In this document: piece by piece, positions 1-11,457 of the stretch
How positions within the stretch are numbered: the first letter of the stretch is position 1
Layout: the number at the start of each line of letters is the position of its first letter
NCBI RefSeq assembly: GCF_000224005.2
Contig: NZ_CP007031.1
Location: forward strand, 1 to 64,000
Direction of reading: 5' to 3'
DNA: 64,000 bases
Source: Marichromatium purpuratum 984
GTDB taxonomy: Bacteria > Pseudomonadota > Gammaproteobacteria > Chromatiales > Chromatiaceae
Notes under the pieces: model-generated
Told to the model about the DNA's origin: nothing
The model's input: the letters and a program-made list of their open reading frames with translations, nothing else
Database searches by the model: none
Translations under genes and position numbers: made by a program

Positions 1-195
1 CGCGAAAATTTAATCAATCCAGACGAAAAAGTCAATCCCGTTTTCGTCTTAACCTGTGGATAAGTCGCGCCGAGAACGCTAGACTCCGAGCGCACCGGAG
101 TCGTTCGAGGTGCGCCTCGTCAACCAACTCCGCGACGAGGGTACCACCCAAGGGCGGTACGGATGCGGGCAACGAGACGAGGGTCGGGATCAACT
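1..195. promoter_or_regulatory. dnaA upstream region with one perfect DnaA box
   Basis: This is the non-coding leader of dnaA. TGTGGATAA at 55-63 is the exact reverse complement of the consensus DnaA box TTATCCACA. The first 60 bases are somewhat AT-rich. Only one good box was found, which fits DnaA autoregulation better than a full replication origin. No convincing sigma-70 promoter pair was identified. Confidence 0.65.
55..63 (-). promoter_or_regulatory. DnaA box (perfect match)
   Basis: The 9-mer reads TTATCCACA on the minus strand, the high-affinity DnaA-ATP/ADP box. It lies about 140 bases upstream of dnaA, a position typical of autoregulatory boxes. Confidence 0.75.
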
Positions 196-1563
196 GTGGG
201 TGTGTGGGAAAAATGCGTCAAGCAGCTGAAAGGGGAACTGACCTCGGCCGAGTACAACACCTGGATCCTGCCGCTCCAGGCACGCATCGACGCCGATGTG
301 TTGCGTCTGTTCGCACCCAACCGTTTCGTGCTCGACTGGACCCGCCAGCACTATGAGCCGCGCCTGCTCGAACTGTGTTCGCTGCACAGCGAGGGACAGG
401 TCTCTCGGATCACCTTCAGCGTCGGTGGCATCGATCAGAGCGTGGCCGAACCCGACCCCACGCCGGCCCCGAGCCGCCCCCGCGCCAGCGCCAGCGCCCC
501 GGCGGTAGCGACGGCTGGCGGCGACGACCGTGACCGCCAGCTCAGCGCCAATCTCAATCCCGACTTCACCTTCGACAGTTTCGTCGAGGGCAAGTCCAAC
601 CAGCTCGCTCGCGCCGCCTCCTTCCAGGTCGGTCAGAACCCGGGAACGGCCTACAACCCGCTGTTCATCTATGGTGGAGTGGGGCTGGGCAAGACCCACC
701 TGATGCATGCGGTGGGCAACATGGTGCTCGCCTCCAACCCCAATGCCCGGGTCGCCTACCTGCACTCCGAGCGCTTCGTCGCGGAGATGATCAAGGCGCT
801 GCAACACAATCGCATCGACGAGTTCAAGCGCACCTACCGCTCGGTCAACGCGCTGCTGATCGACGATGTCCAGTTCTTCGCCGGCAAAGAACGCTCGCAG
901 GAGGAGTTCTTCCACACCTTCAACGCACTGTTCGAGTCTCGTCAACAGATCGTGTTATCCAGCGACCGTTTCCCCAAGGAAGTGGTGGGACTCGAAGAAC
1001 GCCTGCGTTCACGTTTCGGTTGGGGGCTGACGGTCTCGATCGAGCCACCAGACCTCGAGACCAGCGTCGCCATCCTCCACAGCAAGGCCAGTCTGCTCGG
1101 CGTCGACCTGCCCGAGGACGTCGCCTTCTTCGTCGGTCGCCGGATCCGCTCGAATATCCGTGAACTCGAGGGCGCGCTGCGCCGACTGGTGGCTAACGCC
1201 CAATTCACCGGCAAACCGATCACTCTCGACTTCGCCAAGCACGCGCTGCGCGACATGCTCGCGGCGCAGGACAAGCAGGTCAGCATCGAGAACATCCAGA
1301 AAACCGTGGCCGAATACTTCAAGCTGCGCGCCTCGGACATGCTCTCGGCCAAGCGCAGTCGCTCGATCGCCCGACCGCGCCAGATCGCCATGGCCCTGGC
1401 CAAGGACCTGACCAAGCACAGTCTTCCCGAGATCGGCAACGCCTTTGGCGGGCGCGATCACACCACCGTGCTGCACGCCACGCGCAAGATCAAGAGCCTG
1501 CGCGAGAGCGACGCCGGGGTCGAGGAGGACTACAGGAATCTGCTGCGAATCCTGACCTCCTGA
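196..1563 (+). CDS. dnaA: Chromosomal replication initiator protein DnaA
   Basis: DnaA binds DnaA boxes at oriC and opens the origin. Domain I begins at WEKC, followed by a short Pro/Ala/Ser-rich linker (domain II). The AAA+ core has Walker [10 protein letters not shown] near residue 160 and Walker [11 protein letters not shown] near 220. The domain IV DNA-binding signature [11 protein letters not shown] lies near the C-terminus. I chose GTG at 196 (giving MGVWEKC) because family members begin a few residues before this tryptophan. An in-frame ATG at 163 has a reasonable AAGG ribosome site and would add 11 residues. It is the first gene of the dnaA-dnaN-recF-gyrB cluster, and its expression may be controlled by the upstream DnaA box. 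Confidence 0.95.
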   Translation: MGVWEKCVKQLKGELTSAEYNTWILPLQARIDADVLRLFAPNRFVLDWTRQHYEPRLLELCSLHSEGQVSRITFSVGGIDQSVAEPDPTPAPSRPRASASAPAVATAGGDDRDRQLSANLNPDFTFDSFVEGKSNQLARAASFQVGQNPGTAYNPLFIYGGVGLGKTHLMHAVGNMVLASNPNARVAYLHSERFVAEMIKALQHNRIDEFKRTYRSVNALLIDDVQFFAGKERSQEEFFHTFNALFESRQQIVLSSDRFPKEVVGLEERLRSRFGWGLTVSIEPPDLETSVAILHSKASLLGVDLPEDVAFFVGRRIRSNIRELEGALRRLVANAQFTGKPITLDFAKHALRDMLAAQDKQVSIENIQKTVAEYFKLRASDMLSAKRSRSIARPRQIAMALAKDLTKHSLPEIGNAFGGRDHTTVLHATRKIKSLRESDAGVEEDYRNLLRILTS

Positions 1564-1655
1564 GTCACGCACGGGTCCAGGATCGCGCCGTTCGGTGCTC
1601 GCACCCATCACATGCGACATCGCAATCGCCCATTCACGATTTTTAGGAGACATTC

Positions 1656-2756
1656 ATGGAATTCGTCGTTAACCGCGAGATCTTGTTGCCGGCGCTGGGG
1701 AAGGTGATCGGCGTCGTCGAGCGCCGTCAGACACTGCCGATCCTCGGCAACTTCCGACTGGTGGCTCGCGAGGGCGAACTCACCATCCTCGGCACCGACC
1801 TCGAGGTCGAGGTCCAGACCCGCTGCGAGGCGGCGGTCCAGGAAGTCGGCGAGACCACGGTCCCGGCACGCAAGCTGGTCGACATCTGTCGTAACCTCGG
1901 CGAGGGCACCGACATCCGCTTCCGTATCAGCGACGAGCGCTGCGTGGTCACCGCCGGGCGTGGGCGCTTCTCGCTCGGCGTGCTGCCGGCGGTCGACTTC
2001 CCGGTGATGGAGCAGGAGCAGGGCGGGGTCGAGTTCGGACTCGACGAGGCCGGTTTCAAGCGGGTGCTGGAGAAGACCGCCTTCGCCATGGCCCAGCAGG
2101 ACGTGCGCTATTACCTCAACGGTCTGTTGATCGAGTTCGATGCCAAGGGACTGACCGCGGTGGCCACCGACGGTCATCGTCTGGCCAAGTTCAACACCGA
2201 TCTCGGGGTCGCCGCGGTCGACGGGCGCCAGGTCATCCTGCCGAGCAAGACGGTGCTCGAACTGCGCCGCCAGCTCGGTAACTCCAACGACCCGGTCTCA
2301 GTGGTCCTGGGCGAGAAGAGCATCCGTCTGGTGATCGGCGACATGATGATGACCTCGAAGCTGGTCGACGGTCGCTACCCCGATTACGAGCGGGTCATCC
2401 CGCAACAGCTCGCCAAGTCGGCAGTGATCGACAAGGAGCCGCTCAAGCGCGCGCTCTCGCGCACCGCCATCCTCTCCAACGAAAAGTATCGCGGCGTGCG
2501 TCTGGCTTTCGACAATGGACTGCTCAAGCTCCAGGCCCACAACCCGGAGCAGGAAGAGGCCGAGGAGGAGGTCGAGATCGAGTACCAGGGCGAATTCACC
2601 GCGATCGGCTTCAACGTCTCCTACCTCACCGATCTGCTCGGCGTGCTCGATGGCAGCGAGGTCGAGGTCAGCTTCCAGGACGGCAACAGCAGTTCGGTGT
2701 GGCGGGGCAGGGGCGCGGAGGCCGAAACCTACGTGGTGATGCCGATGCGCCTCTAG
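1656..2756 (+). CDS. dnaN: DNA polymerase III beta sliding clamp
   Basis: This is the dimeric ring clamp that tethers DNA polymerase III and many repair proteins to DNA. The 366-residue length is typical. The protein starts MEFVVNREILLPALGKV and ends with the conserved VVMPMRL tail that helps form the partner-binding pocket. The ATG follows a clear TTAGGAGA ribosome site. It lies 92 bases after dnaA and 15 bases before recF, so cotranscription is likely. Confidence 0.97.
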   Translation: MEFVVNREILLPALGKVIGVVERRQTLPILGNFRLVAREGELTILGTDLEVEVQTRCEAAVQEVGETTVPARKLVDICRNLGEGTDIRFRISDERCVVTAGRGRFSLGVLPAVDFPVMEQEQGGVEFGLDEAGFKRVLEKTAFAMAQQDVRYYLNGLLIEFDAKGLTAVATDGHRLAKFNTDLGVAAVDGRQVILPSKTVLELRRQLGNSNDPVSVVLGEKSIRLVIGDMMMTSKLVDGRYPDYERVIPQQLAKSAVIDKEPLKRALSRTAILSNEKYRGVRLAFDNGLLKLQAHNPEQEEAEEEVEIEYQGEFTAIGFNVSYLTDLLGVLDGSEVEVSFQDGNSSSVWRGRGAEAETYVVMPMRL

Positions 2757-2771
2757 TCGCATCCTGACGAG

Positions 2772-3872
2772 ATGCCCGAGTCCAGCCCTGTCTGTCCGTT
2801 GCGCACGCTGCGGGTGGTCCATCTGCGGCGCTGCCGTGAGGTCGCGCTGGAGACCGCAGCCCCCGTGGTGGTGATCACCGGCGGCAACGGTGCGGGCAAG
2901 ACCACGCTGCTCGAGGCGGTCTATCTGCTTGCCCGCGGGCGCAGCTTCCGTGGCCGTAAGGCCGGCCCGATGACCACCCGCGGCGAGCGCGGCACCCTGG
3001 TCGAGGGGCGTTGCGAGGCCGATGCGCCGAACGGACGCCTGCTGCGTTATCGGCGCGATCATCATGGTCGCGAGCACAGCCTCGACGGTCTGCCCTGGCC
3101 GCCAGCGGGTGACGATCGTCCACTGCGCATCAAGCTGATCGGTGAGAACGCCCAGTCGCTGCTCGAAGGCGACCCGACGCTGCGCCGGACCTTCCTCGAC
3201 TGGAACCTGTTCCACGTGGAACCTCGACTCGGCGCGCTCAGACGAGAACTCTCACGGGTCCAACAACAACGCAACGCCGCGCTGCGGCGCGGTGGTGGGC
3301 GAGAACTCGCGGTCTGGGATCGAGGGTTGAGTGAACTGGGTGAGCGTATCGACGGCCAGCGTCAGGTGTTCTTCGCGCACTGGCGAACGCGCTTCCACGA
3401 ACTCGCCGCGACCTTTCCCTTCCTCGACGGGGCCGATCTGGTGTTCGCTCGGGGCTGGCCGGCGCAACAGTCGCTGGCCGAGGCCATCACCACCGCCCGG
3501 CGTGCAGAACTCAGTCGTGGACATACCCTGATCGGTCCCGGTCGAGCCGAGTTCCAGCTGGTGCGCGACGGCGCCCGACTCGCGCTCTCACGCGGCCAGG
3601 CCAAGGTCGTGGTCTGTCTGTTGCAGCTCGCCGCCGAGCAGGTCCATCGCGACCAGGGACTCGCGCCGGCACTCTGGCTGCTCGACGACATCGAGGCCGA
3701 ACTCGACACTCACACCTTGGAGCGACTCTGGGGACTGCTCGGCCAACGCGACGGCCAGTGCATCCTCAGCCGGGTTGCGACCTCCCCGGACCCAGGCCCC
3801 TGCACCCGCCCCAACGCCACCCGAGTGTTTCACGTGGAACACGGAGCCGTGACCTCAAGCGCCGGGCATTGA
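2772..3872 (+). CDS. recF: DNA replication and repair protein RecF
   Basis: RecF is an SMC-like ATPase that loads RecA at gaps with RecO and RecR. Walker A is GGNGAGKTT near residue 40, the ABC-type signature region is LSRGQAKVVV near 275, and Walker B is LWLLDDIEAELD near 300. The length of 366 is normal. Two parS-like palindromes lie inside the coding sequence and are translated as FHVEP (near residue 147) and FHVEH (near 356), so this DNA appears to be both protein-coding and partition-site sequence. Confidence 0.93.
   Translation: MPESSPVCPLRTLRVVHLRRCREVALETAAPVVVITGGNGAGKTTLLEAVYLLARGRSFRGRKAGPMTTRGERGTLVEGRCEADAPNGRLLRYRRDHHGREHSLDGLPWPPAGDDRPLRIKLIGENAQSLLEGDPTLRRTFLDWNLFHVEPRLGALRRELSRVQQQRNAALRRGGGRELAVWDRGLSELGERIDGQRQVFFAHWRTRFHELAATFPFLDGADLVFARGWPAQQSLAEAITTARRAELSRGHTLIGPGRAEFQLVRDGARLALSRGQAKVVVCLLQLAAEQVHRDQGLAPALWLLDDIEAELDTHTLERLWGLLGQRDGQCILSRVATSPDPGPCTRPNATRVFHVEHGAVTSSAGH
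3208..3223. promoter_or_regulatory. parS-like site 1 (inside recF)
   Basis: TGTTCCACGTGGAACC is a near-perfect 16-bp palindrome of the ParB/Spo0J-binding parS type, located within the recF coding sequence. Confidence 0.75.
3826..3841. promoter_or_regulatory. parS-like site 2 (recF 3' end)
   Basis: TGTTTCACGTGGAACA matches the parS consensus. It encodes the VFHVEH residues close to the RecF C-terminus. Confidence 0.78.
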
Positions 3873-3883
3873 TCGGATGCGCG

Positions 3884-3899
3884 TGTTCCACGTGAAACG
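3884..3899. promoter_or_regulatory. parS-like site 3 (recF-gyrB gap)
   Basis: TGTTCCACGTGAAACG matches the parS consensus core GTTYCACGTGRAAC. It starts 12 bases after the recF stop codon. Confidence 0.78.
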
Positions 3900-3936
3900 G
3901 GGGATCGCCGAACGGCTCCCGACCCCGGACACCGCT

Positions 3937-3952
3937 TGCTCCACGTGAAACC
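3937..3952. promoter_or_regulatory. parS-like site 4 (recF-gyrB gap)
   Basis: TGCTCCACGTGAAACC differs from the parS consensus at one position of the left half-site, so it may be a weaker ParB site. Confidence 0.65.
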
Positions 3953-3983
3953 ATCGGCGCGCAAGGCAGGGGACTGACAGGGA

Positions 3984-3999
3984 TGTTTCACGTGAAACC
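3984..3999. promoter_or_regulatory. parS-like site 5 (recF-gyrB gap)
   Basis: TGTTTCACGTGAAACC has the perfectly palindromic parS core GTTTCACGTGAAAC. It is the fifth site within about 800 bases. Confidence 0.8.
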
Positions 4000-4057
4000 C
4001 AGCCAGGGGCATGTACCCGACGATCGTTGCACAACGCCCAAGCAGGGCGGCATCCCG

Positions 4058-6762
<2,705 letters not shown>

Positions 6763-6879
6763 AACCCGGTTGCCGCAGACGTCGCCCTGGAGCGGCGTCC
6801 TCGGCGCCGGGATCGCTCAACACCCAGGCACCCAGGGTGCCTGGTGACGCATCGACAAGAGAATCAGGCAGGCCCAACC

Positions 6880-8322
6880 ATGCAATGGGAAACCGTCATC
6901 GGTCTCGAGATCCACACCCAACTCGCGACCCAATCCAAGATCTTTTCCGCGGCACCGACGGCCTTCGGCGCCGAACCCAACACCCAGGCATGCGCCATCG
7001 ATCTCGGCCTGCCCGGGGTGCTGCCCGTGCTCAACGCTGAGGTGGTGCGCCTGGCGGTCCGTTTCGGCACCGCGATCGGCGCCGAGATCGCCCCGCGTTC
7101 GGTATTCGCACGCAAGAACTACTTCTACCCGGACCTGCCCAAGGGCTATCAGATCAGCCAGTACGAGCTGCCGATCGTCGGTCGCGGCCAGGTCGAGATC
7201 GTGCTTGATGACGGCAGCGTGAAGACCATCGGCGTGACCCGCGCGCACCTCGAGGAGGACGCCGGCAAGTCGCTGCACGACGACAGCCTGCTCGGTGGCG
7301 GCTACACCGGTGTCGACCTCAACCGCGCCGGCACCCCGCTGCTCGAGATCGTCTCCGAGCCCGACATGCGCTCGCCCGAGGAGGCGGTCGCCTACGCGCG
7401 CAAGATTCACCAGCTGGTGCGTTACATCGGTATCAGCGACGGCAACATGCAGGAGGGCTCGTTCCGCGTCGACGCCAACGTCTCGGTACGCCCGCTCGGC
7501 AGCGACACCTTCGGCACCCGCACCGAGATCAAGAACGTCAACTCCTTCCGCTTCCTCGAACGCGCCATCGCCTTCGAGGTCGAGCGCCAGATCGACCTGC
7601 TCGAGGATGGCGGCAGCGTGGTCCAGGAGACCCGGCTCTACGACGCGGCCAACGACGAGACCCGCTCGATGCGCACCAAGGAGGAGGCCAACGACTACCG
7701 TTACTTCCCCGACCCCGATCTGTTGCCGGTCGAGATCGAGAGTGCCTTCATCGAGCGCGTCGCCGCCGAACTGCCCGAACTGCCCGATGCCAAGCGCGCC
7801 CGTTTCCGTGACGCCTTCGGGCTGTCCGAATACGACGCCAACCTGCTCGCGGGCAGCCGCGCGCTGGCCGACTACTTCGAGGTCGTGGCACGCACCAGCG
7901 GCGAGCCCAAGCTCGCCGCCAACTGGGTCAGCGGCGAGCTGATGGCCGCGCTCAACAAAGCGGGACTGGAGATCGACGCCTCCCCGGTGAGCGCCGAGGG
8001 ACTCGCCGGACTGATCGCCCGGATCAAGGACGGCACCATCTCGGGCAAGATCGCCAAGCAGGTGTTCGAGGCGATGTGGCAGGGCGAGGACGATGCCGAC
8101 CAGGTGATCGAACAGAAGGGGCTCAAGCAGATCACCGACACGGGAGCGATCGAGTCAATGATCGACGAGATCATCGCCGCCAACTCCGCCCAGGTCGAGC
8201 AGTATCGCGCCGGCAAGGACAAGGTGTTCGGCTTCTTCGTCGGTCAGGTGATGAAGGCCAGCGCCGGCAAGGCCAACCCCCAACAGGTCAACACCATCCT
8301 CAAGGACAAGCTGAAACCTTGA
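6880..8322 (+). CDS. gatB: Asp-tRNA(Asn)/Glu-tRNA(Gln) amidotransferase subunit B
   Basis: GatB is the kinase/tRNA-binding subunit of the GatCAB amidotransferase, which converts mischarged Glu-tRNA(Gln) or Asp-tRNA(Asn). It starts [15 protein letters not shown], has the signature [16 protein letters not shown], and ends in a YqeY-like helical tail (near residues 330-480) that binds tRNA. The length of 480 is normal. I chose ATG at 6880 by family alignment; an upstream in-frame start at 6844 adds 12 atypical residues. gatC and gatA are not adjacent, so their genes must lie elsewhere. It ends before a strong hairpin shared with a convergent gene. Confidence 0.95.
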   Translation: MQWETVIGLEIHTQLATQSKIFSAAPTAFGAEPNTQACAIDLGLPGVLPVLNAEVVRLAVRFGTAIGAEIAPRSVFARKNYFYPDLPKGYQISQYELPIVGRGQVEIVLDDGSVKTIGVTRAHLEEDAGKSLHDDSLLGGGYTGVDLNRAGTPLLEIVSEPDMRSPEEAVAYARKIHQLVRYIGISDGNMQEGSFRVDANVSVRPLGSDTFGTRTEIKNVNSFRFLERAIAFEVERQIDLLEDGGSVVQETRLYDAANDETRSMRTKEEANDYRYFPDPDLLPVEIESAFIERVAAELPELPDAKRARFRDAFGLSEYDANLLAGSRALADYFEVVARTSGEPKLAANWVSGELMAALNKAGLEIDASPVSAEGLAGLIARIKDGTISGKIAKQVFEAMWQGEDDADQVIEQKGLKQITDTGAIESMIDEIIAANSAQVEQYRAGKDKVFGFFVGQVMKASAGKANPQQVNTILKDKLKP

Positions 8323-8334
8323 TCTGACCGGTCG

Positions 8335-8373
8335 CGGCATCACGCCCGCCACAGGGTGGCGGGCGTGATGCCG
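8335..8373. terminator. Bidirectional hairpin between gatB and a convergent gene
   Basis: A perfect inverted repeat pairs 8335-8352 with 8356-8373 (18-bp stem, AGG loop) in the gap between convergent stop codons at 8322 and 8381. There is no T-tract, so it may act as a Rho-assisted stop or as a 3' end stabiliser. Confidence 0.55.
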
Positions 8374-8380
8374 GCGAACC

Positions 8381-9238
8381 TCAGGGCGTGAACTTGTAGC
8401 GCGCCTCGCTCACCCGTCCCTGAGCATAGACCCGACGCCCCTGGGGCAACCCCCAGGCCATCTCGTACTGCACCGGAATCAGCATCCCACCGTGCGCGCG
8501 ATATTCCCAGAAGCGCATCTCCCAGGGGGTCTCGATCCGAGTGCCACCGACCCGTCGCTCACGCGTCTGCGCCCGCGCCACGCGCACCAGTCCGCCATCA
8601 TCGAAGGTGAACACCACCTCGACACCGATGCTGTCATCGTCCAGGATCGCGCGAGCATGCCGACCGTCGATCGCTTCCCAGTTCACCCCCTGACTCGGTA
8701 GCAACCGGGTCGGATACCATACCGCCTCGGCGAGAAAACGGGTGAGTTCGCTGCTCGCGCCAGCCGCCTCCTCACGCGAGCGCACCACCGGGATCAGACC
8801 GAACAGCTTGTAGCGAGCGACCCCGATCCCGGCGAGCAATCCCTGGTGGGCGAACAACCCGAGCCCGGGCAGCCAACGTAGCCGCGCGTCCCACAACCAA
8901 CCCGGACGGGAGAGGAAGACGTGCTGGCGGGCACGAAAGGGAATCCAGCGGGTACGGGCGCGACCGAGATCGACCTTCCCCTCCTGAGCAATTTCGGCGG
9001 TGGCTACCAATGGCTGACACGAACTCAAGACGGCATTGAAATAGGCTTGCACCGGCTCCGGCAACCCCTGCAGCTCATCGCACTCGAAAGTGCGCGGCGT
9101 CACCGCACGCCTGGCCGCCTCGAGCTGCTCGACCAGCGCCACGGTCATGCGCTGCCAACGCGTGACACCGAGCAGAATCACCGCTGCCGATACCATGATC
9201 AGCGCAAACAGCGCGAAAAACAGCGTATTCAACAACAT
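8381..9238 (-). CDS. DUF6544 family protein
   Basis: This is a 285-residue protein of unknown function. One N-terminal membrane segment (MLLNTLFFALFALIMVSAAV) is followed by a soluble domain with the features of the DUF6544 family: LPEPVQAYF, the arginine/tryptophan pattern ending SRPGWLWDARLR, EAVWYPTRLLPSQGVNWEAI, and ETPWEMRFWEY. The ATG at 9238 has an AGGA ribosome site about 10 bases upstream; the open frame extends to 9304 without family similarity. It is convergent with gatB and is followed upstream by a heptad repeat element. Its biochemical role is not known. Confidence 0.8.
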   Translation of the reverse strand: MLLNTLFFALFALIMVSAAVILLGVTRWQRMTVALVEQLEAARRAVTPRTFECDELQGLPEPVQAYFNAVLSSCQPLVATAEIAQEGKVDLGRARTRWIPFRARQHVFLSRPGWLWDARLRWLPGLGLFAHQGLLAGIGVARYKLFGLIPVVRSREEAAGASSELTRFLAEAVWYPTRLLPSQGVNWEAIDGRHARAILDDDSIGVEVVFTFDDGGLVRVARAQTRERRVGGTRIETPWEMRFWEYRAHGGMLIPVQYEMAWGLPQGRRVYAQGRVSEARYKFTP

Positions 9239-9362
9239 GCTCGTTCCTGATTGCAGTGTAAAAGGAACGCCGCACGCCGGCCCCCGGGGTCTCACCGGGA
9301 TCACGATCCGGCGCGCGACTCACGAACCACCCCTCCAGATCGCGATACATGATCGCGCACCT

Positions 9363-9444
9363 CAGCTACCAGTCGCCAGTCGCCGGCCAGGGGCGCCATG
9401 CCGTCCCCACTGGAAGCTGGCGACTGGCCACTGGTAGCTAATGG
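9363..9444. repeat. Short heptanucleotide repeat pair (locus 1)
   Basis: Three in-phase heptads (CAGCTAC, CAGTCGC, CAGTCGC at 9363-9383) face four to five heptads of the opposite orientation (CTGGAAG, CTGGCGA, CTGGCCA, CTGGTAG, CTAATGG at 9410-9444). Read on one strand all fit the pattern YAGYNNY. The opposed arms could form an imperfect hairpin. It lies between the DUF6544 gene and the 3' end of the ClC gene. Confidence 0.7.
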
Positions 9445-9462
9445 CCAGCGGCTGATGCCCGC

Positions 9463-11217
9463 TCAATACCGATACGCCGACTCGATACGCCCGCGGGTGA
9501 GGACACCGTAGACGTGGTCGATCCCCGGGGCCAGGGGACGCTGGACATAGAGCGCCTCGACCCCGCGGGCATTGAGCTGCTCGATCGCCTCCTGCAGGGT
9601 CGCCTGGAGATGGATGGGGGCAAGCTCGAAACGCTCGGCGGGGATCTCCAGCAGATCGATTTCGACCGTCTCCGGGACGCGCGCGAGTTCGCTGGCGATC
9701 GCCAGCCCCGGCATCAACACGCTGGGGACACCATCCTGATCGACGACGATCCAGTCCGGCGCATCGGCGACCAGACATTCGGCCAGAGCGCGATCAAGCA
9801 GCCGATGTTGACGCACAAAACCGGTGTTCATCACGCTCGCCACACCGCTCCTGCGCAGCATCGCGATCACCGGGTTGGCGCGATAATCGAGCCCCTTGGC
9901 GCGCAGCAGGGTCAGGAACATCGAGTCCTTGCCGAACAGCTGGCGACAGGTCAGCGCAGCGATCACGATCGCCAGCATCCCCGGCATCATCACCCCGGGG
10001 CTGTGGCTGAGCTCGACGATGGCGGTGAGCGCGGCCAACGGTGCCTGCAGGCTCGCGCCCATCATCGCCCCCATGCCGAGCAGGGTATAGAAGGTGACAT
10101 GGGCGGGATCGAGCGGGACGAAGAACGCACTGATCACGGCGGTGAGATTGCCGACGATCGCCCCCATGAACAGCGCCGGGCCGATGTTGCCCCCGGGGAT
10201 CCCGAGTCCGACGCTGAGCGCGGTGGCGGCGAGCTTGGCGACGAGCAGCACCACCAGAAAGCCCCAGGCGGCCTGACCGGTGAGCAGCGTCTGCTGGGTG
10301 TCGTAACCGAGCCCCATGACCTCGGGGACCAGGACACCGATGAGCCCGGCGGCAAGCCCCGCAACCAGGTAACGACGCAACCCACCGAGACGCCCGGCAA
10401 GCCGTGCCGCGCCCTGCAACGACTGGATATAGGCCGCCGCGACCGCGCCGGCAAGCACCCCCAGCAACAGCACCGGCAGCAGATCGGCGAGCGAGCCGAG
10501 CACGAAGGGCGGGAGCAGCAACACCGGAGCGCTGCCGAAGACGGCCACGGCGACGGCATTGGCGCTCACCGCCGCCAGCGTGACCGGGATAAAACCAGCA
10601 ATGCTGTAGGGTAGCGCCAGCACCTCCAGGGCGAAGATCACCCCGGCCAGCGGGGTGTTGAAGGAGGCGGCGATCCCGGCAGCGGTCCCGCAGGCGGCCA
10701 TGGTGCGGATGCTGTTGTTGGGCAGGGAGAAGAGCTGGCCGAGCAGACTGCCGCTAGCCGCGCCGAGATGGACGTGTGGCCCCTCGCGCCCCACCGAGTG
10801 GCCGCTGACGATGGCGATGGCCGCACCGACGAACTGCAGCACGAAGCCGCGCAGGGTCAGATAGCCCTGGTGATACTCCATGCGCTCCATCACCCGGGCC
10901 ACGCCGAGCACCTGGATACCCTGAGCAAAGCGCAGGAAGATCACCCCGATGACCAGCGCCCCGGCGAGCGGCAGCAACAGCCGCACCCAGACGGCGAGCG
11001 CCTCGTAGTTCTCACCATGCTCGGGCAGCCAGGCGGCCTGAGCCCCCTCGACCGCGAGCCGGAAGACGACGATCACCGCACCGGCCAAGAGCCCGGTCAA
11101 CAACCCGATAGCGGCGTGCCACACCAGCGCCTCCGGGCGCGACAGACGCAGCCGGAGCCACTCCAGCGAGGGATGGAACCAAGTCGGTAACGGGCTAGGA
11201 CGACGCATGCGCCGCAT
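9463..11217 (-). CDS. ClC-family chloride channel/transporter with CBS domains
   Basis: This is a membrane chloride transporter of the ClC superfamily, about 584 residues with roughly ten or more membrane helices. The conserved GREGPHVHLGA carries the gating glutamate, and GIPGGNIGPALF is the second selectivity motif. A C-terminal CBS pair occupies about the last 120 residues, likely a nucleotide-sensing regulatory module. By eye, the position matching the internal proton glutamate (E203 of E. coli ClC) is valine in FALEVLAL. That is seen in channels and in some ClcB-type proteins. Starts at 11217 and 11208 (MRRMRRPSP) are both possible. The frame upstream to 11388 only translates repeat DNA. 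It is divergent from the ABC operon across a long repeat. Confidence 0.88.
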   Translation of the reverse strand: MRRMRRPSPLPTWFHPSLEWLRLRLSRPEALVWHAAIGLLTGLLAGAVIVVFRLAVEGAQAAWLPEHGENYEALAVWVRLLLPLAGALVIGVIFLRFAQGIQVLGVARVMERMEYHQGYLTLRGFVLQFVGAAIAIVSGHSVGREGPHVHLGAASGSLLGQLFSLPNNSIRTMAACGTAAGIAASFNTPLAGVIFALEVLALPYSIAGFIPVTLAAVSANAVAVAVFGSAPVLLLPPFVLGSLADLLPVLLLGVLAGAVAAAYIQSLQGAARLAGRLGGLRRYLVAGLAAGLIGVLVPEVMGLGYDTQQTLLTGQAAWGFLVVLLVAKLAATALSVGLGIPGGNIGPALFMGAIVGNLTAVISAFFVPLDPAHVTFYTLLGMGAMMGASLQAPLAALTAIVELSHSPGVMMPGMLAIVIAALTCRQLFGKDSMFLTLLRAKGLDYRANPVIAMLRRSGVASVMNTGFVRQHRLLDRALAECLVADAPDWIVVDQDGVPSVLMPGLAIASELARVPETVEIDLLEIPAERFELAPIHLQATLQEAIEQLNARGVEALYVQRPLAPGIDHVYGVLTRGRIESAYRY

Positions 11218-11256
11218 TCTTGCCGCCACCGCCGGGCATGGCAAGGTATCAAGTCG

Positions 11257-11326
11257 CCAGCGGCCAGCGGCCAGCGGCCAGCGGCCAGCGGCCAGCGGCC
11301 AGCGGCCAGCGGCCAGCGGCCAGCGG
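11257..11326. repeat. Heptad array, left arm: ten perfect CCAGCGG copies (locus 2)
   Basis: Ten uninterrupted copies of CCAGCGG run from 11257 to 11326. They form the left arm of a large inverted structure between the divergent ClC and ABC-ATPase genes. The perfect identity suggests recent slippage or homogenisation. Confidence 0.9.
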
Positions 11327-11450
11327 ATTGAACCGCAAAGCCGCGAAGGGCGCAAAGTGAATGATGTGTGATGTCGGCGTGAGGCCACAGGCGGCTGATC
11401 GCTGGCGGCTTATTCCCCCTTCGCGTGCTTCGCGGCTTTGCGGTTCAATC
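11326..11450. repeat. 23-bp perfect inverted repeat between heptad arms
   Basis: Positions 11326-11348 are the exact reverse complement of 11428-11450, with 79 bases between. Each arm has internal 9-base periodicity (variants of CGCAAAGCC). The unit is nested inside the two opposed heptad arrays, making a palindrome of more than 300 bases. Confidence 0.85.
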
Positions 11451-11457
11451 CTAGCGG

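Noticed and set aside
1-195. oriC directly upstream of dnaA
   Set aside because: Only one good DnaA box and a short moderately AT-rich segment; kept as a probable autoregulatory region, though not excluded as a secondary site.
9514-10614. 366-codon plus-strand frame opposite the ClC gene
   Set aside because: Antisense shadow rich in Gln/His/Arg/Gly; the ClC gene has diagnostic motifs.
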